In this document: positions 8,417-16,349 of the stretch, piece after piece
How the letters are laid out: each line of letters begins with the position of its first letter
Numbering within the stretch: the first letter of the stretch is position 1
NCBI GenBank assembly: GCA_034189035.1
Contig: JAXHVA010000005.1
Coordinates: 1 to 64,000 of the forward strand
Direction of reading: 5' to 3'
Length of the DNA: 64,000 bases
DNA from: JAUXFK01 sp034189035
GTDB taxonomy: Bacteria; Desulfobacterota; UBA8473
The notes under the pieces: model-generated
The model's database searches: none
The model's input: the letters and a program-made list of their open reading frames with translations, nothing else
Told to the model about the DNA's origin: nothing
Made by a program: the position numbers and the translations under genes

Positions 8417-9235
8417 TTACAGAATTATTTCTTCAATTACCCTCTCTATTAGTCTCATTAAGCGGGGTGCAGTCTTATTTGCAGTTGCGATTATCTCTTC
8501 ATAAGAATGAGGTTTCATAGAATCAGGCAAATTCAAGTTTGTTATTACGGACAGCCCCAGTACTTTCATCCTGGAATGAACAGCCACTAACACCTCAGGA
8601 ACAGTTGACATGCCGACAGCATCAGCCCCGATTATCCTTAAAAAACGAGTTTCTGCCGGAGTTTCCATGCTTGGTCCCGGCACACATGCATATACTCCCT
8701 TTTGGAGATTGAGCTTCTCTTCTAATGCAATTCGTTGAGTGAGAAGAAGCAGGTCTTTTGTATATGACTGGGACATATCAGGGAACCGAGGACCTAAGGT
8801 ATATAAATGCGACCCAATAAGGGGGTTATCTCCTGTGAGATTGATATGGTCCACTATCAACATCATATCTTCAGGACTGAATTGAGGATTTAACCCCCCC
8901 GATGCATTCGTTATTATCAATACTTCAACGCCTAATGACTTAAAGATACGAATAGGGAAGGTTATCTCCTTCATAGAGTAGCCCTCATAAAAGTGAAACC
9001 TGCCCTGCATTGCAACGATTTCTTTTCCACCCAGAGAACCAAGGATCAGATTGCCCTGATGGTCTTCACATGTTGCCTTTGGGAAGTTTGGTATATCTTC
9101 ATATGGAAAGACTTTCTTTCCATCTATCCGGTTGCCAAGCCTTCCCAACCCAGTCCCCAAAACAATTCCAATCTTAGGTTTAACTTTTATTCTGCTAAAA
9201 ATATACTGCTTTGTATCTTCTATTTCTTTTAACAA
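8417..9235 (-). CDS. punA: Purine nucleoside phosphorylase (class I trimeric type)
   Basis: Phosphorolysis of inosine and guanosine to base and ribose-1-phosphate. The class I (PNP/MTAP superfamily) signatures are GIVLGTGLGRLG, MQGRFHFYEGYS, TNASGGLNP, GVYACVPGPSMETPAE and MSTVPEVLVA. Asn in the VITNLNLPD stretch matches the 6-oxopurine-binding position of trimeric PNPs. A TTG at 9235 is taken as the start because AAGG lies five bases upstream and no ATG precedes the conserved region. The 272-aa length is usual. It sits 200 bp upstream of mtnP on the same strand. The intervening 200 bp has a perfect 10-base palindrome at 8377-8386 of unknown meaning. Confidence 0.9.
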   Translation of the reverse strand: MLKEIEDTKQYIFSRIKVKPKIGIVLGTGLGRLGNRIDGKKVFPYEDIPNFPKATCEDHQGNLILGSLGGKEIVAMQGRFHFYEGYSMKEITFPIRIFKSLGVEVLIITNASGGLNPQFSPEDMMLIVDHINLTGDNPLIGSHLYTLGPRFPDMSQSYTKDLLLLTQRIALEEKLNLQKGVYACVPGPSMETPAETRFLRIIGADAVGMSTVPEVLVAVHSRMKVLGLSVITNLNLPDSMKPHSYEEIIATANKTAPRLMRLIERVIEEIIL

Positions 9236-9332
9236 TTCGACCTTTTTTCAATAAGAATCAGCGATTGGCATAAAAAACCACGGTAATTGGTCATCAAGGA
9301 TATTATATGGATATTCGATTATTTTGTGGGGG

Positions 9333-9791
9333 TTATGGCAGGATTACCCTGTAAGGATTTACAGTCAGTACGGGTACTGTTGCCATCTTAACAACATTTT
9401 TCGCAACACTTCCGAAAAGGATACTGTCCAGTCCTTTCCTCCCATGGGTGCCCATAACGACGATGTCCATTCTCTCTGATTCTATGTATTTTACTATCTC
9501 TTCAGCTGCATCTCCAGCTACTACTTTTTCTGAACACAAACGACAGCCAGCAAAGAATTCGTTCGAAAATTCTCTTATCTTCTTGTTAGCTCCATCCAAA
9601 ATCTCAGATTCAAATTTATCTATAGAGGGAATCGGTACATAGACTCTATCAAAGTCCTTAAGATGACGTGCCACGAAAAGAAGATGAATTTCTGAATCAA
9701 ATTTATCAGCTAGAGCGAGTGCATAAGGAGCTATCATCTTTGAAACATCTGTTAGATCAGTAGGAAAAAGTATTTTCTTAAATTCCAACAT
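9333..9791 (-). CDS. Universal stress protein, UspA family
   Basis: A 152-residue single-domain UspA-fold cytosolic protein. It begins FKKILFPTDLTD, has HLLFV, and carries the nucleotide-binding pattern MGTHGRKGLDSILFGSVA (a G-2x-G-9x-G(S/T)-like loop), so it probably binds ATP. AGGAGG lies upstream of the ATG at 9791. Its role (stress, redox or metabolite sensing) is not defined by the sequence. It is separated from punA and from the radical SAM gene by about 100-160 bp of non-coding DNA. Confidence 0.88.
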   Translation of the reverse strand: MLEFKKILFPTDLTDVSKMIAPYALALADKFDSEIHLLFVARHLKDFDRVYVPIPSIDKFESEILDGANKKIREFSNEFFAGCRLCSEKVVAGDAAEEIVKYIESERMDIVVMGTHGRKGLDSILFGSVAKNVVKMATVPVLTVNPYRVILP

Positions 9792-9953
9792 AAAAAACCT
9801 CCTTCTTCTGCGAACTCGATTGGCTTAGAAAATTTTAGATTAAACTCAAACGAATCGCGATAAATACTAAATATTTCTTATATTATGACAATCATTCGTA
9901 AGAATGCAACCTTTTTTTCACTTACCCCTTCCTATATATAGGGTTTGTTTTAC

Positions 9954-11030
9954 CTATGTTAAGAGGTTACAACAATTACAGAGTACGCATCCTCCTTTGG
10001 AAGCACAAGGATTTAGACCTGTTTCATTTAAGACATCCCTTAAAGCCTTGAAGATAGGAAATATAGATTTGGGATTCGGTGGTGATTTATCTGCTAATTC
10101 GCTTCCTTTCAGCGGACGAAACACTGTAACAAATGGGATCGCACCAATCTGAGCTATCCTATAAAGCCCAGAAATGGTGCTTTCTGGAGGCTCCAAGCCT
10201 GCAATTAACCAGGAGGAGACTTGATTGGGACCGAACAGATCGATGGCATATTTCAATACTTCAAAGTAATACTCGCGTTCATGGTGACTTTTTGCTGGCA
10301 TGATCTTCATTCGTCGTTCTTGGTCGTAGATTTCCAGGTTAAGACTGATAGTTGTTAGTCCTGCATTTCTCAAATCATCTAAGAGGTATTTTTTTTGTGG
10401 AGGGCAGATTTGGGCATAGATAGGAACCTTGGTTACAGAACGAATAGCCCTTATTGCTTTTAAGAAAATCGAAAATCCTTTTTCTTCATCGACAAGAGTG
10501 CCAGAATTCAGGTTAACCTCCCTGTATGAAATTCCTAATGATTGAAGCTTTTCTAGTACCTGTATGATATGTTCCGGATTTTTGTAATGTTGGCGGCTCA
10601 TATCATTTCCTAATGCGCAAAACTTACATCCATCGCCCTTTTGTTTTAAATCACAGAAATTAGTAAGAGAAGACGCGAGTATCGTATCGTAATGACACTG
10701 GAAGACTTCCTCAAAGTAAGTGCCATCAGCAAGCCTTCTGCTATACCAGGATGGATGGTCTATAACAGCAGCAGATACATAGGGTTTTTCCTTTTTATAG
10801 ATTACACCTTCAGCCTGATTAAAGTAAAATGGGCTTTTTTTAACAAAGGCCTCATGCACAGCAACGTTGATTGGGATAATAGAGCCAGATTGACTATATA
10901 GATTGAAGCAGACTCCTTCGGAAAGCGAAGCCCTTTTGTAACGATAGCCTGGGAAGCGCTTGAGGGTATCCTGAGACAAGCGCACACCATAGCATAGCAA
11001 CTCTATTTTGATGCGTGTTATATTGTTCAT
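9954..11030 (-). CDS. Radical SAM protein with unusual C-x8-C-x2-C cluster and Cys-rich tail
   Basis: A 358-aa protein. The N-terminal region (about 1-90) is a family-specific domain with ELLCYGVRLS and PINVAVHEAF. The radical SAM core starts with DTILASSLTNFCDLKQKGDG, followed by CKFCALG, so the 4Fe-4S ligands are probably Cys126, Cys135 and Cys138, an x8 spacing rather than x3. It ends with CASKGGCVLCNCC (Cys342, 348, 351, 353, 354), which may hold a second metal site. Overall layout recalls the MSMEG_0568-like and biotin-synthase-like orphan radical SAM families. It lies one base downstream of a methyltransferase gene. The substrate is unknown. Confidence 0.75.
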   Translation of the reverse strand: MNNITRIKIELLCYGVRLSQDTLKRFPGYRYKRASLSEGVCFNLYSQSGSIIPINVAVHEAFVKKSPFYFNQAEGVIYKKEKPYVSAAVIDHPSWYSRRLADGTYFEEVFQCHYDTILASSLTNFCDLKQKGDGCKFCALGNDMSRQHYKNPEHIIQVLEKLQSLGISYREVNLNSGTLVDEEKGFSIFLKAIRAIRSVTKVPIYAQICPPQKKYLLDDLRNAGLTTISLNLEIYDQERRMKIMPAKSHHEREYYFEVLKYAIDLFGPNQVSSWLIAGLEPPESTISGLYRIAQIGAIPFVTVFRPLKGSELADKSPPNPKSIFPIFKALRDVLNETGLNPCASKGGCVLCNCCNLLT

Positions 11031-11031
11031 G

Positions 11032-11688
11032 TCAGAAACTACACATTACCTTAAATAAAAAATTTCTGAGTTTGTCCTTTAAAATTAATTGATTAAAATA
11101 AAAAGTTTGAAAGTCCTTATCAGTTATTTTGTTTACTCTTTTATTCACAACAACACTGTATAAATTGAAAGATGAGAGGTCGTTTTCATGAAATGTTATT
11201 GGTTTTCTTGCTTTAAGAAAAACCCCTGGTGCCTGACAATCTTTTTCTAAGGCTAAAATCTCGCAATCTGAAAAGATGTTCTGGATGTCTTCTAATTCGT
11301 ATCTCCAGAAATCATGGGGGTATGCATGATAACCGAATCCATATGAACGTGTTGTGATTAAGATTAGTCCATCTGTTTTACAGATACTTTTCAGGTTTGA
11401 AATGACCTTTCTCCAATCCCTTACATGCTCAATTAATTCGGTTGATATTACAATATCAAAACTCTCTTTCTTAAATATTTCTAATAGGTTTTCGGCATTA
11501 CATGTTAAGTCAACACCTGGGCCTTCTTCTAAGTCTACTCCTAAATATTCAGCAGGTTCCCATGATTCAACAATAGGCCTTATGGTACCGTTTACATCGT
11601 ATGAGCCGACTTCTATGATTCTTTTTTTGGATACTTCATCTTTTGATAGGTATTTTGCCCCAAATACAACACAACTTACAAGACACAT
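11032..11688 (-). CDS. SAM-dependent methyltransferase, class I (type 11)
   Basis: A 218-aa Rossmann methyltransferase. SAM-binding motif I is RIIEVGSYDVNG, the acidic motif II is YLGVDLEEGPGVD, and the motif IV-V region is FDIVISTELIEHVRDW. The catalytic core ends near residue 150. The remaining 70 residues are a low-similarity tail. It is one base upstream of the radical SAM gene with which it is probably co-transcribed. The N-terminus before motif I is short (about 23 residues), so the start is reasonable although no strong ribosome binding site is evident. Substrate unknown. Confidence 0.8.
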   Translation of the reverse strand: MCLVSCVVFGAKYLSKDEVSKKRIIEVGSYDVNGTIRPIVESWEPAEYLGVDLEEGPGVDLTCNAENLLEIFKKESFDIVISTELIEHVRDWRKVISNLKSICKTDGLILITTRSYGFGYHAYPHDFWRYELEDIQNIFSDCEILALEKDCQAPGVFLKARKPITFHENDLSSFNLYSVVVNKRVNKITDKDFQTFYFNQLILKDKLRNFLFKVMCSF

Positions 11689-11805
11689 TACAATAACTTA
11701 CCTCGATTTATGATTCGCTGGGTACTGTTCAAACCCTATTTTTAAGTAACAATTTAAGGTTTTGAAATGAGTCACTAGAAGCGGCAATCAGATTTAATAG
11801 GTTTA

Positions 11806-12174
11806 TCACACCCGGCCATAGTCGTCCTTCTTCCGCTCTATATCGTCCTCACCGAAGTAATCGCCTGTCTGCACCTCTATAAATACCATGTTTTCATTGC
11901 CCGGGTTCATGGCCCGATGCCATACCCTTTGAGGAATATCGACAGATTGGCCACTATCAAAGTGTATTACCTCTTCATTCAGGGTTATTGTTGCTTGCCC
12001 TTTTATTATATACCAATGTTCAGACCTGCGGCTATGACGCTGAAGGCTTAAACGTTGGCCAGGGTAAACTATGATTCTTTTTACTTTATGATCTGATTCA
12101 TCAGCTAGGATACAGTAATAGCCCCATGGCCTATGGTCTTCTTGTTTGTGTCCTGGCCTTTTTTTCATGATCAT
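11806..12174 (-). CDS. Cupin-domain protein resembling phosphomannose isomerase type II C-terminal domain
   Basis: A 122-residue single cupin. RPWGYYCIL, then KRIIVYPGQRLSLQRHSRRS and EHWYIIKGQATI, and later VDIPQRVWHRAMNPG, match the mannose-6-phosphate isomerase-like cupin. Metal ligand candidates are the two His of QRHSRRSEHW, the nearby Glu, and the His of RVWHRA. Free-standing forms of this domain often accompany sugar-nucleotide or polysaccharide genes, but activity cannot be assumed without the guanylyltransferase domain. Two close in-frame ATGs (12174 and 12168) exist. It is divergent from the alcohol dehydrogenase gene. Confidence 0.85.
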   Translation of the reverse strand: MIMKKRPGHKQEDHRPWGYYCILADESDHKVKRIIVYPGQRLSLQRHSRRSEHWYIIKGQATITLNEEVIHFDSGQSVDIPQRVWHRAMNPGNENMVFIEVQTGDYFGEDDIERKKDDYGRV

Positions 12175-12230
12175 CTTTCAGTTTGAAAGCCTGTTCCCTT
12201 TAAAAAGCTAAAGAGTTCTAAAAGGTTGGA

Positions 12231-12246
12231 TGAAATTAGAATTTCA
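12231..12246. promoter_or_regulatory. Perfect inverted repeat between divergent genes (possible operator)
   Basis: TGAAATT and AATTTCA flank a two-base centre, giving a 16-base palindrome in the 226-bp gap between the cupin (minus) and the dehydrogenase (plus). Position between divergent genes fits a regulator binding site, but no regulator gene is adjacent and AT-rich palindromes arise by chance. Confidence 0.25.
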
Positions 12247-12333
12247 CGGATATGTAATAATGGCTCTTATTGTAACTAAAATTTTGTTAGTTTTCAATAA
12301 AATTAGCTCTCTTGAAGATGGAAAGATTAATTC

Positions 12334-12362
12334 TTGCGATTTTCCGATGAATAAAGTATTAT
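12334..12362 (+). promoter_or_regulatory. Candidate sigma-70 promoter upstream of the dehydrogenase operon
   Basis: TTGCGA at 12334-12339, a 17-base spacer and TATTAT at 12357-12362 form a good sigma-70-like promoter 38 bases before the dehydrogenase ATG. It would drive the plus-strand run from the dehydrogenase towards the PHP, TPR and YidD genes. Pattern match only. Confidence 0.45.
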
Positions 12363-12400
12363 ATATTGAACAATATTAAAAATTTTTAGGTATAGGATGT

Positions 12401-13357
12401 ATGAAGGCGTTATACTTTGATAAAAGTTTGCAATTGGGAGACTATCCCAAACCAAAGAGGAGCTATAATGAAGCCTTAATTAGAGTACTGCTGGCCGGTA
12501 TATGCAATACAGATCTGGAGATAGTAAAAGGTTATGGCGGATTCAAGGGAGTATTGGGGCATGAATTCGTAGGTGTTGTAGATGCGTGTAATAACTCCGA
12601 GCTTCTGGAGAAGAGAGTAGTAGGAGAGATAAACTGTGCTTGTGGAAAATGTAAATATTGTCTGAATGGCCTCAATACCCATTGCAAAGACAGGACAGTT
12701 TTGGGCATACAGGATCGCCATGGCGCATTTGCCGAATATCTTATTTTGCCTGAAGACAACTTGCATTTGATATCAGACAATATTTCAGATGAAGAAGCGG
12801 TCTTCGTAGAACCTCTGGCAGCTGCATTTCAGATAACCCAACAGCTTCATATTAGACCTCGAGATAGGGTAGTCGTACTGGGGGATGGCAAACTTGGGCT
12901 GTTAGTGGCCCAGGTGCTATATTTAACATGTTGTAATCTTTTGGTAGTTGGTAAACATCCTTCAAAGCTATTTGTACTACAAGATAAAGGGATAAGAACA
13001 TCCTTAATAGGAGATCTTAAAAAAAACGAGGCTGATATAGTTATAGAGTCTACAGGCTCTCATGATGGTCTTGATATGGCACTCAGGCTCATCCGGCCTA
13101 AAGGAACGATTGTATTAAAAAGTACAATAGCAAAAAAGGGAGCATTCGATCTTACATCTATGGTCGTTAATGAAATAACCATTGTCGGTTCTAGATGCGG
13201 GCCTTTTCCTCCAGCGATCAGGGCCCTTGGAAAAAGGATGGTCGATGTAAAATCCCTTATATCTAATATCTATAGTATAGATAATGGGATAGATGCGTTC
13301 AAACAGGCATCAAAAAAAGGCGTTTTAAAGATTCTAATAAAGATGAATGGAAACTAG
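12401..13357 (+). CDS. Zinc-dependent alcohol dehydrogenase-like protein (MDR family)
   Basis: A medium-chain dehydrogenase/reductase of 318 aa. Catalytic-zinc ligand candidates are Cys35 and His54-Glu55 (GHE motif). The structural-zinc lobe is complete: Cys81, Cys84, Cys87 and Cys95. The NAD(P)-binding Rossmann pattern is VVVLGDGKLGLLVAQ. It is some 20-30 residues shorter than typical MDR enzymes, mainly in the coenzyme domain. NAD(P)-dependent oxidation of an alcohol or sugar-like polyol is expected; the substrate is not indicated. It heads the plus-strand run with a PHP-family phosphatase 22 bp downstream. Confidence 0.85.
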   Translation: MKALYFDKSLQLGDYPKPKRSYNEALIRVLLAGICNTDLEIVKGYGGFKGVLGHEFVGVVDACNNSELLEKRVVGEINCACGKCKYCLNGLNTHCKDRTVLGIQDRHGAFAEYLILPEDNLHLISDNISDEEAVFVEPLAAAFQITQQLHIRPRDRVVVLGDGKLGLLVAQVLYLTCCNLLVVGKHPSKLFVLQDKGIRTSLIGDLKKNEADIVIESTGSHDGLDMALRLIRPKGTIVLKSTIAKKGAFDLTSMVVNEITIVGSRCGPFPPAIRALGKRMVDVKSLISNIYSIDNGIDAFKQASKKGVLKILIKMNGN

Positions 13358-13379
13358 TCAATATTAAAAAGGGATTTTC

Positions 13380-14033
13380 ATGATAATAGATCTTCATACC
13401 CATTCTATTTTTAGCGATGGAGAGTTAATACCATCAGAATTAATAAGGAGGGCAGAGGTTATCGGTTATAGGGCAATTGCAATTACTGACCATGCCGATT
13501 TATCCAATATTGATTTTATCATTCCTAGAATTGTAAATATATGCGATGAATTATCATCAAAGTTGAAGATTGATGCGATTCCGGGTATTGAGTTAACCCA
13601 TGTTCCCCCTTCTCTTATATCCAAGTTAGAAAAAAAAGCGCGAAAATACGGTGCAAAGATCGTTGTTGTTCACGGAGAAACAACTGTAGAACCAGTCACA
13701 CCTGGGACAAATCGAGAGGCCCTCTTGTCCAATATAGATATTTTGGCACATCCTGGTCTTATAACAGAAGAAGAGGTAAAGATAGCGAAAGACAGAGGAA
13801 TTTTTTTAGAGATTACTTCAAGGGCTGGCCATTCATTAACAAATGGCCATGTCGCAAGGCTTGCAACCAAGATAGGTGCTCGATTGGTATTAAATACTGA
13901 CACACATTCTCCAGAAGATCTCTTAACACCTCAAAAAGCCAAATTTGTAGGCATGGGGGCTGGTTTATCAGAGAACGAATTTAATACAATCTACAAGAAT
14001 TCATTGGAGATTTTAAAAAGAAGCAAAACATAG
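13380..14033 (+). CDS. PHP-domain phosphoesterase (histidinol-phosphatase-like)
   Basis: A 217-aa stand-alone PHP domain. Metal-binding motifs are visible: IDLHTHSIFSDG (His6, His8, Asp13), AITDHADL, IPGIELTHV, HGETT, LAHPGL and NTDTHSPED. This set is typical of trinuclear-metal PHP phosphoesterases such as HisK-type histidinol phosphatase and YciV-like nucleotidases. AGGGA lies five bases upstream of the ATG. No his genes are nearby, so histidine biosynthesis should not be assumed. It is likely co-transcribed with the dehydrogenase. Confidence 0.85.
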   Translation: MIIDLHTHSIFSDGELIPSELIRRAEVIGYRAIAITDHADLSNIDFIIPRIVNICDELSSKLKIDAIPGIELTHVPPSLISKLEKKARKYGAKIVVVHGETTVEPVTPGTNREALLSNIDILAHPGLITEEEVKIAKDRGIFLEITSRAGHSLTNGHVARLATKIGARLVLNTDTHSPEDLLTPQKAKFVGMGAGLSENEFNTIYKNSLEILKRSKT

Positions 14034-14108
14034 TCAAATCTTTATAAGACAGTCTTGCTCTTTGAAAAGAGTCGCAAGAAACAGTAAAGATGAGAGGAGG
14101 GGTGGAAT

Positions 14109-14816
14109 TTGACAAAAAAGATAAAGGTTGAAAAAAAAGGTATTTTAAAAAAACCAGATGAATTCGTCTCATCATCCCAAAAGATCTCTAATTTTTTCTT
14201 GGAAAATCAAAAGAAGATTCTGGGTATACTGATTACCCTTTGTGTTCTCATTCTCTTTTTATTTGGATGGCGATTTTATTCCCAAAAAACAGATAGGGAA
14301 GCTTACCTGATCTATAATCAGGCAGTCCAATATTACAATAGTGACGATGCTTCTGGAACCTCTATAAAAGAGGAGACTGAAAGATATAATCAAGCAATTA
14401 CGAGCTTAGAAGAGGTGATTAACGGGTATTCGCATACCAATGTTTTCCCTCTTGCCCTTCTTTATTCCGGACATATCTATTACAAACTCAAAAAACTTGA
14501 TGAATCTATTGAGTCCTATTTACGCTTTATAGAAAAAGAATCGTCCTATAATTCACTTAAAGTGTTTGCATTTGCCGGATTAGGTTATGCGTATGAGGCC
14601 AAAGGAGATTATAGAAATGCATTAGTTTATTTCATAAAACTTACAGAAAGAGACAAAAACCCTTTTGCTCAACTTGGTTACCTTGATCTAAGCAGGTGTT
14701 ATGATAGTTTAGGGGAAAAGAATAAAGCGATTGAGGCTTGCCAAACGCTACTCACAAATTATCCCAATTCGGTATTTGCAGCTTTAGCTAAGAAAAAGAT
14801 GAGTATTTTAAGATAA
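14109..14816 (+). CDS. Membrane-anchored TPR protein
   Basis: A 235-aa protein with a basic N-terminus, one transmembrane helix near residues 36-56 (ILGILITLCVLILFLFGW) and tetratricopeptide-like repeats from about residue 95 to the end (ALLYSGHIYYKLKKLDESIE, AGLGYAYEAKGDYRNALVYF, LDLSRCYDSLGEKNKAIEA). The layout is like YfgM/AncA-type proteins that sit next to envelope-assembly factors. The TTG at 14109 is supported by GAGGAGGGG just upstream, and there is no better start. It precedes another TPR protein and a YidD-like gene, so a role in outer-membrane or periplasmic protein assembly is possible, but that is inferred. Confidence 0.75.
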   Translation: MTKKIKVEKKGILKKPDEFVSSSQKISNFFLENQKKILGILITLCVLILFLFGWRFYSQKTDREAYLIYNQAVQYYNSDDASGTSIKEETERYNQAITSLEEVINGYSHTNVFPLALLYSGHIYYKLKKLDESIESYLRFIEKESSYNSLKVFAFAGLGYAYEAKGDYRNALVYFIKLTERDKNPFAQLGYLDLSRCYDSLGEKNKAIEACQTLLTNYPNSVFAALAKKKMSILR

Positions 14817-14865
14817 GTTTATCCTTTTGAATCCATTCGACCAAGAAAAAAACAAAGGTACAAAG

Positions 14866-15822
14866 GTGCGAGAGTCTCATTTCGTTTTTCTCCTTATTTA
14901 TGCACTCTCTTTTTTCTCGATGAGCTACACAGCGTTAGCAGAAGAATCGAATTCAGGGTTCTCTGGCAAATCGATTGTAATAAATGAAAACACACAATTT
15001 AAATTTGCAGAACAGTTCTTTTATGACAGAGATTATTTCAGGGCTATTACTGAATACAAAAAATTTATCTATTGTTTTCCAGAAAGCAATCTCCGGGAAA
15101 TGGCCTATTTTAAGATAGGAGAAGCATATTTTAAAGGGCAAAAGTGGGAACAGGCAATTGAGGCCTTTGCGAGTATGAAGGAAAATTTTCCAGATGGGAG
15201 ATTAATCGACAGAGCATATTATTTCACTGGGATATCTTACTATAACAAAAGGGATTATCGATCTTCTCGGAATCAATTTAAAATTATTTTAGATTTATTC
15301 CCTGCCAGTAAATTTGCTGACAATGCAAAATTGCAGATAGCTATGAGTTATGTAGAAGAGAGGAAATGGGAAGAAGCAAAATTCAGTTTTAAAAAAATTG
15401 GAAAAAAAAGTGATCTCTTCCATTTTGCCGATAATTTCGCACTTGGTTTAGAAGAGATGAACTCTCTTCATTTTAAATCATCTCACTTTGGGGCTGTAAT
15501 TGCTGCTATTATCCCAGGGAGTGGTCATCTCTATGCAGGGCGAAAGAGAGACGCTGCAACTGCGTTTTTATTAAACAGCGCATTTATATGGGGTGCTTTT
15601 GAATCTTTTGGAGATGAAAATTATGCTGTAGGAGGGATTCTGGCATTTTTTGAATTGGGCTGGTACTTTGGGAATATATATAGTGCAAAAAACAGTATTC
15701 ATAAATATAATAAACGTCTTGAAGATGAATATATAAAGCATCTCAAAGAGGAAAAAAATATTTTTTTTGGTATAAATCACATAGAAAGATCATACTCTCT
15801 GAGAGTAACTCTCCGTTTTTAA
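14866..15822 (+). CDS. Exported TPR protein with C-terminal membrane domain
   Basis: A 318-aa protein. A GTG at 14866 is chosen because AAAGG lies seven bases upstream and translation from it begins directly with a clean signal peptide (VFLLIYALSFFSMSYTALA); the longer TTG start at 14827 has no ribosome binding site and adds a charged leader. After the signal come BamD/CpoB-like TPR repeats (AEQFFYDRDYFRAITEYKKF, MAYFKIGEAYFKGQKWEQAI, IDRAYYFTGISYYNKRDY). The C-terminal third has hydrophobic segments around IPGSGHLYAGRKRDAATAF, a GxGHLYAG motif also seen in TM2-like domains. Function unknown; it may organise envelope assembly together with its neighbours. Confidence 0.7.
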   Translation: MRESHFVFLLIYALSFFSMSYTALAEESNSGFSGKSIVINENTQFKFAEQFFYDRDYFRAITEYKKFIYCFPESNLREMAYFKIGEAYFKGQKWEQAIEAFASMKENFPDGRLIDRAYYFTGISYYNKRDYRSSRNQFKIILDLFPASKFADNAKLQIAMSYVEERKWEEAKFSFKKIGKKSDLFHFADNFALGLEEMNSLHFKSSHFGAVIAAIIPGSGHLYAGRKRDAATAFLLNSAFIWGAFESFGDENYAVGGILAFFELGWYFGNIYSAKNSIHKYNKRLEDEYIKHLKEEKNIFFGINHIERSYSLRVTLRF

Positions 15823-15907
15823 ATCGAAGCAAATGACCAGATCTATTATGATTTTAAGTTCCGTTTTTAAATCGAAGCAAATGACCAGATCTATTATGAT
15901 TTTAAGT
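15812..15907. repeat. Exact 48-bp tandem duplication across a gene junction
   Basis: Bases 15812-15859 are repeated exactly at 15860-15907. The unit holds the last codons and stop of the upstream TPR gene, the short spacer, and the first codons of the YidD-like gene with its ATG. Because 48 is a multiple of three the downstream frame stays open, so two start codons (15833 and 15881) now exist in frame. Perfect identity implies a recent event or an assembly artefact. Confidence 0.95.
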
Positions 15908-16324
15908 GTTGTATTTCTTCTATCTATCTCAATTCTCCATTCCGGTTTTGCTGACACAGATCTTTTCCCTGAACCATGGGGAGCTGAGTCTTTTAATGAT
16001 AAAATATATATACTAGACAGAAAGATTGAAAAGAGGGAAGGGGAAAAGTCTATATTTTCACGTGTAGCAATAAAAGGAATAAAATTCTTTCAAGAAGTGA
16101 TATCTCCTATAGATGGTGATCGTTGTCCAATGCATCCTACATGCTCCAATTACGGTATTCAAGCGATAAGAAAGCACGGCTTTATGTTAGGTACAATTAT
16201 GATTTCAGACAGATTGATTCACGAGAGGGATGAAGTAAGTTATGCCCCCAGAGTAAGAATAGATGGAAGGTGGAGATACTTTGATCCTGTTCAGTACAAT
16301 GATTTTTGGTTTGTCGAAGAATAG
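15833..16324 (+). CDS. yidD: YidD-like membrane protein insertion efficiency factor with N-terminal signal
   Basis: The core matches YidD: a basic helix then FFQEVISPIDGDRCPMHPTC, SNYGIQAIRKHG and a short tail. YidD helps insertion of inner-membrane proteins with YidC. Unlike canonical YidD (about 70-90 aa, amphipathic, cytoplasmic), this one carries a signal-peptide-like N-terminus ending at HSGFADTD and an extra C-terminal segment (RVRIDGRWRYFDPVQYNDFW), so it may be exported. The gene has two in-frame starts from the 48-bp duplication; the second ATG (15881) gives a better signal peptide and 147 aa. The usual rpmH-rnpA-yidC context is absent; its partners here are TPR proteins. Confidence 0.75.
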   Translation: MTRSIMILSSVFKSKQMTRSIMILSVVFLLSISILHSGFADTDLFPEPWGAESFNDKIYILDRKIEKREGEKSIFSRVAIKGIKFFQEVISPIDGDRCPMHPTCSNYGIQAIRKHGFMLGTIMISDRLIHERDEVSYAPRVRIDGRWRYFDPVQYNDFWFVEE

Positions 16325-16349
16325 AGGGAAGGATTTTTGGTTTAATCTC

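Noticed and set aside
9931..9942. CCTATATATAGG palindrome as terminator of the radical SAM gene
   Set aside because: No T-run follows on the minus strand, and the stem is almost wholly A/T.
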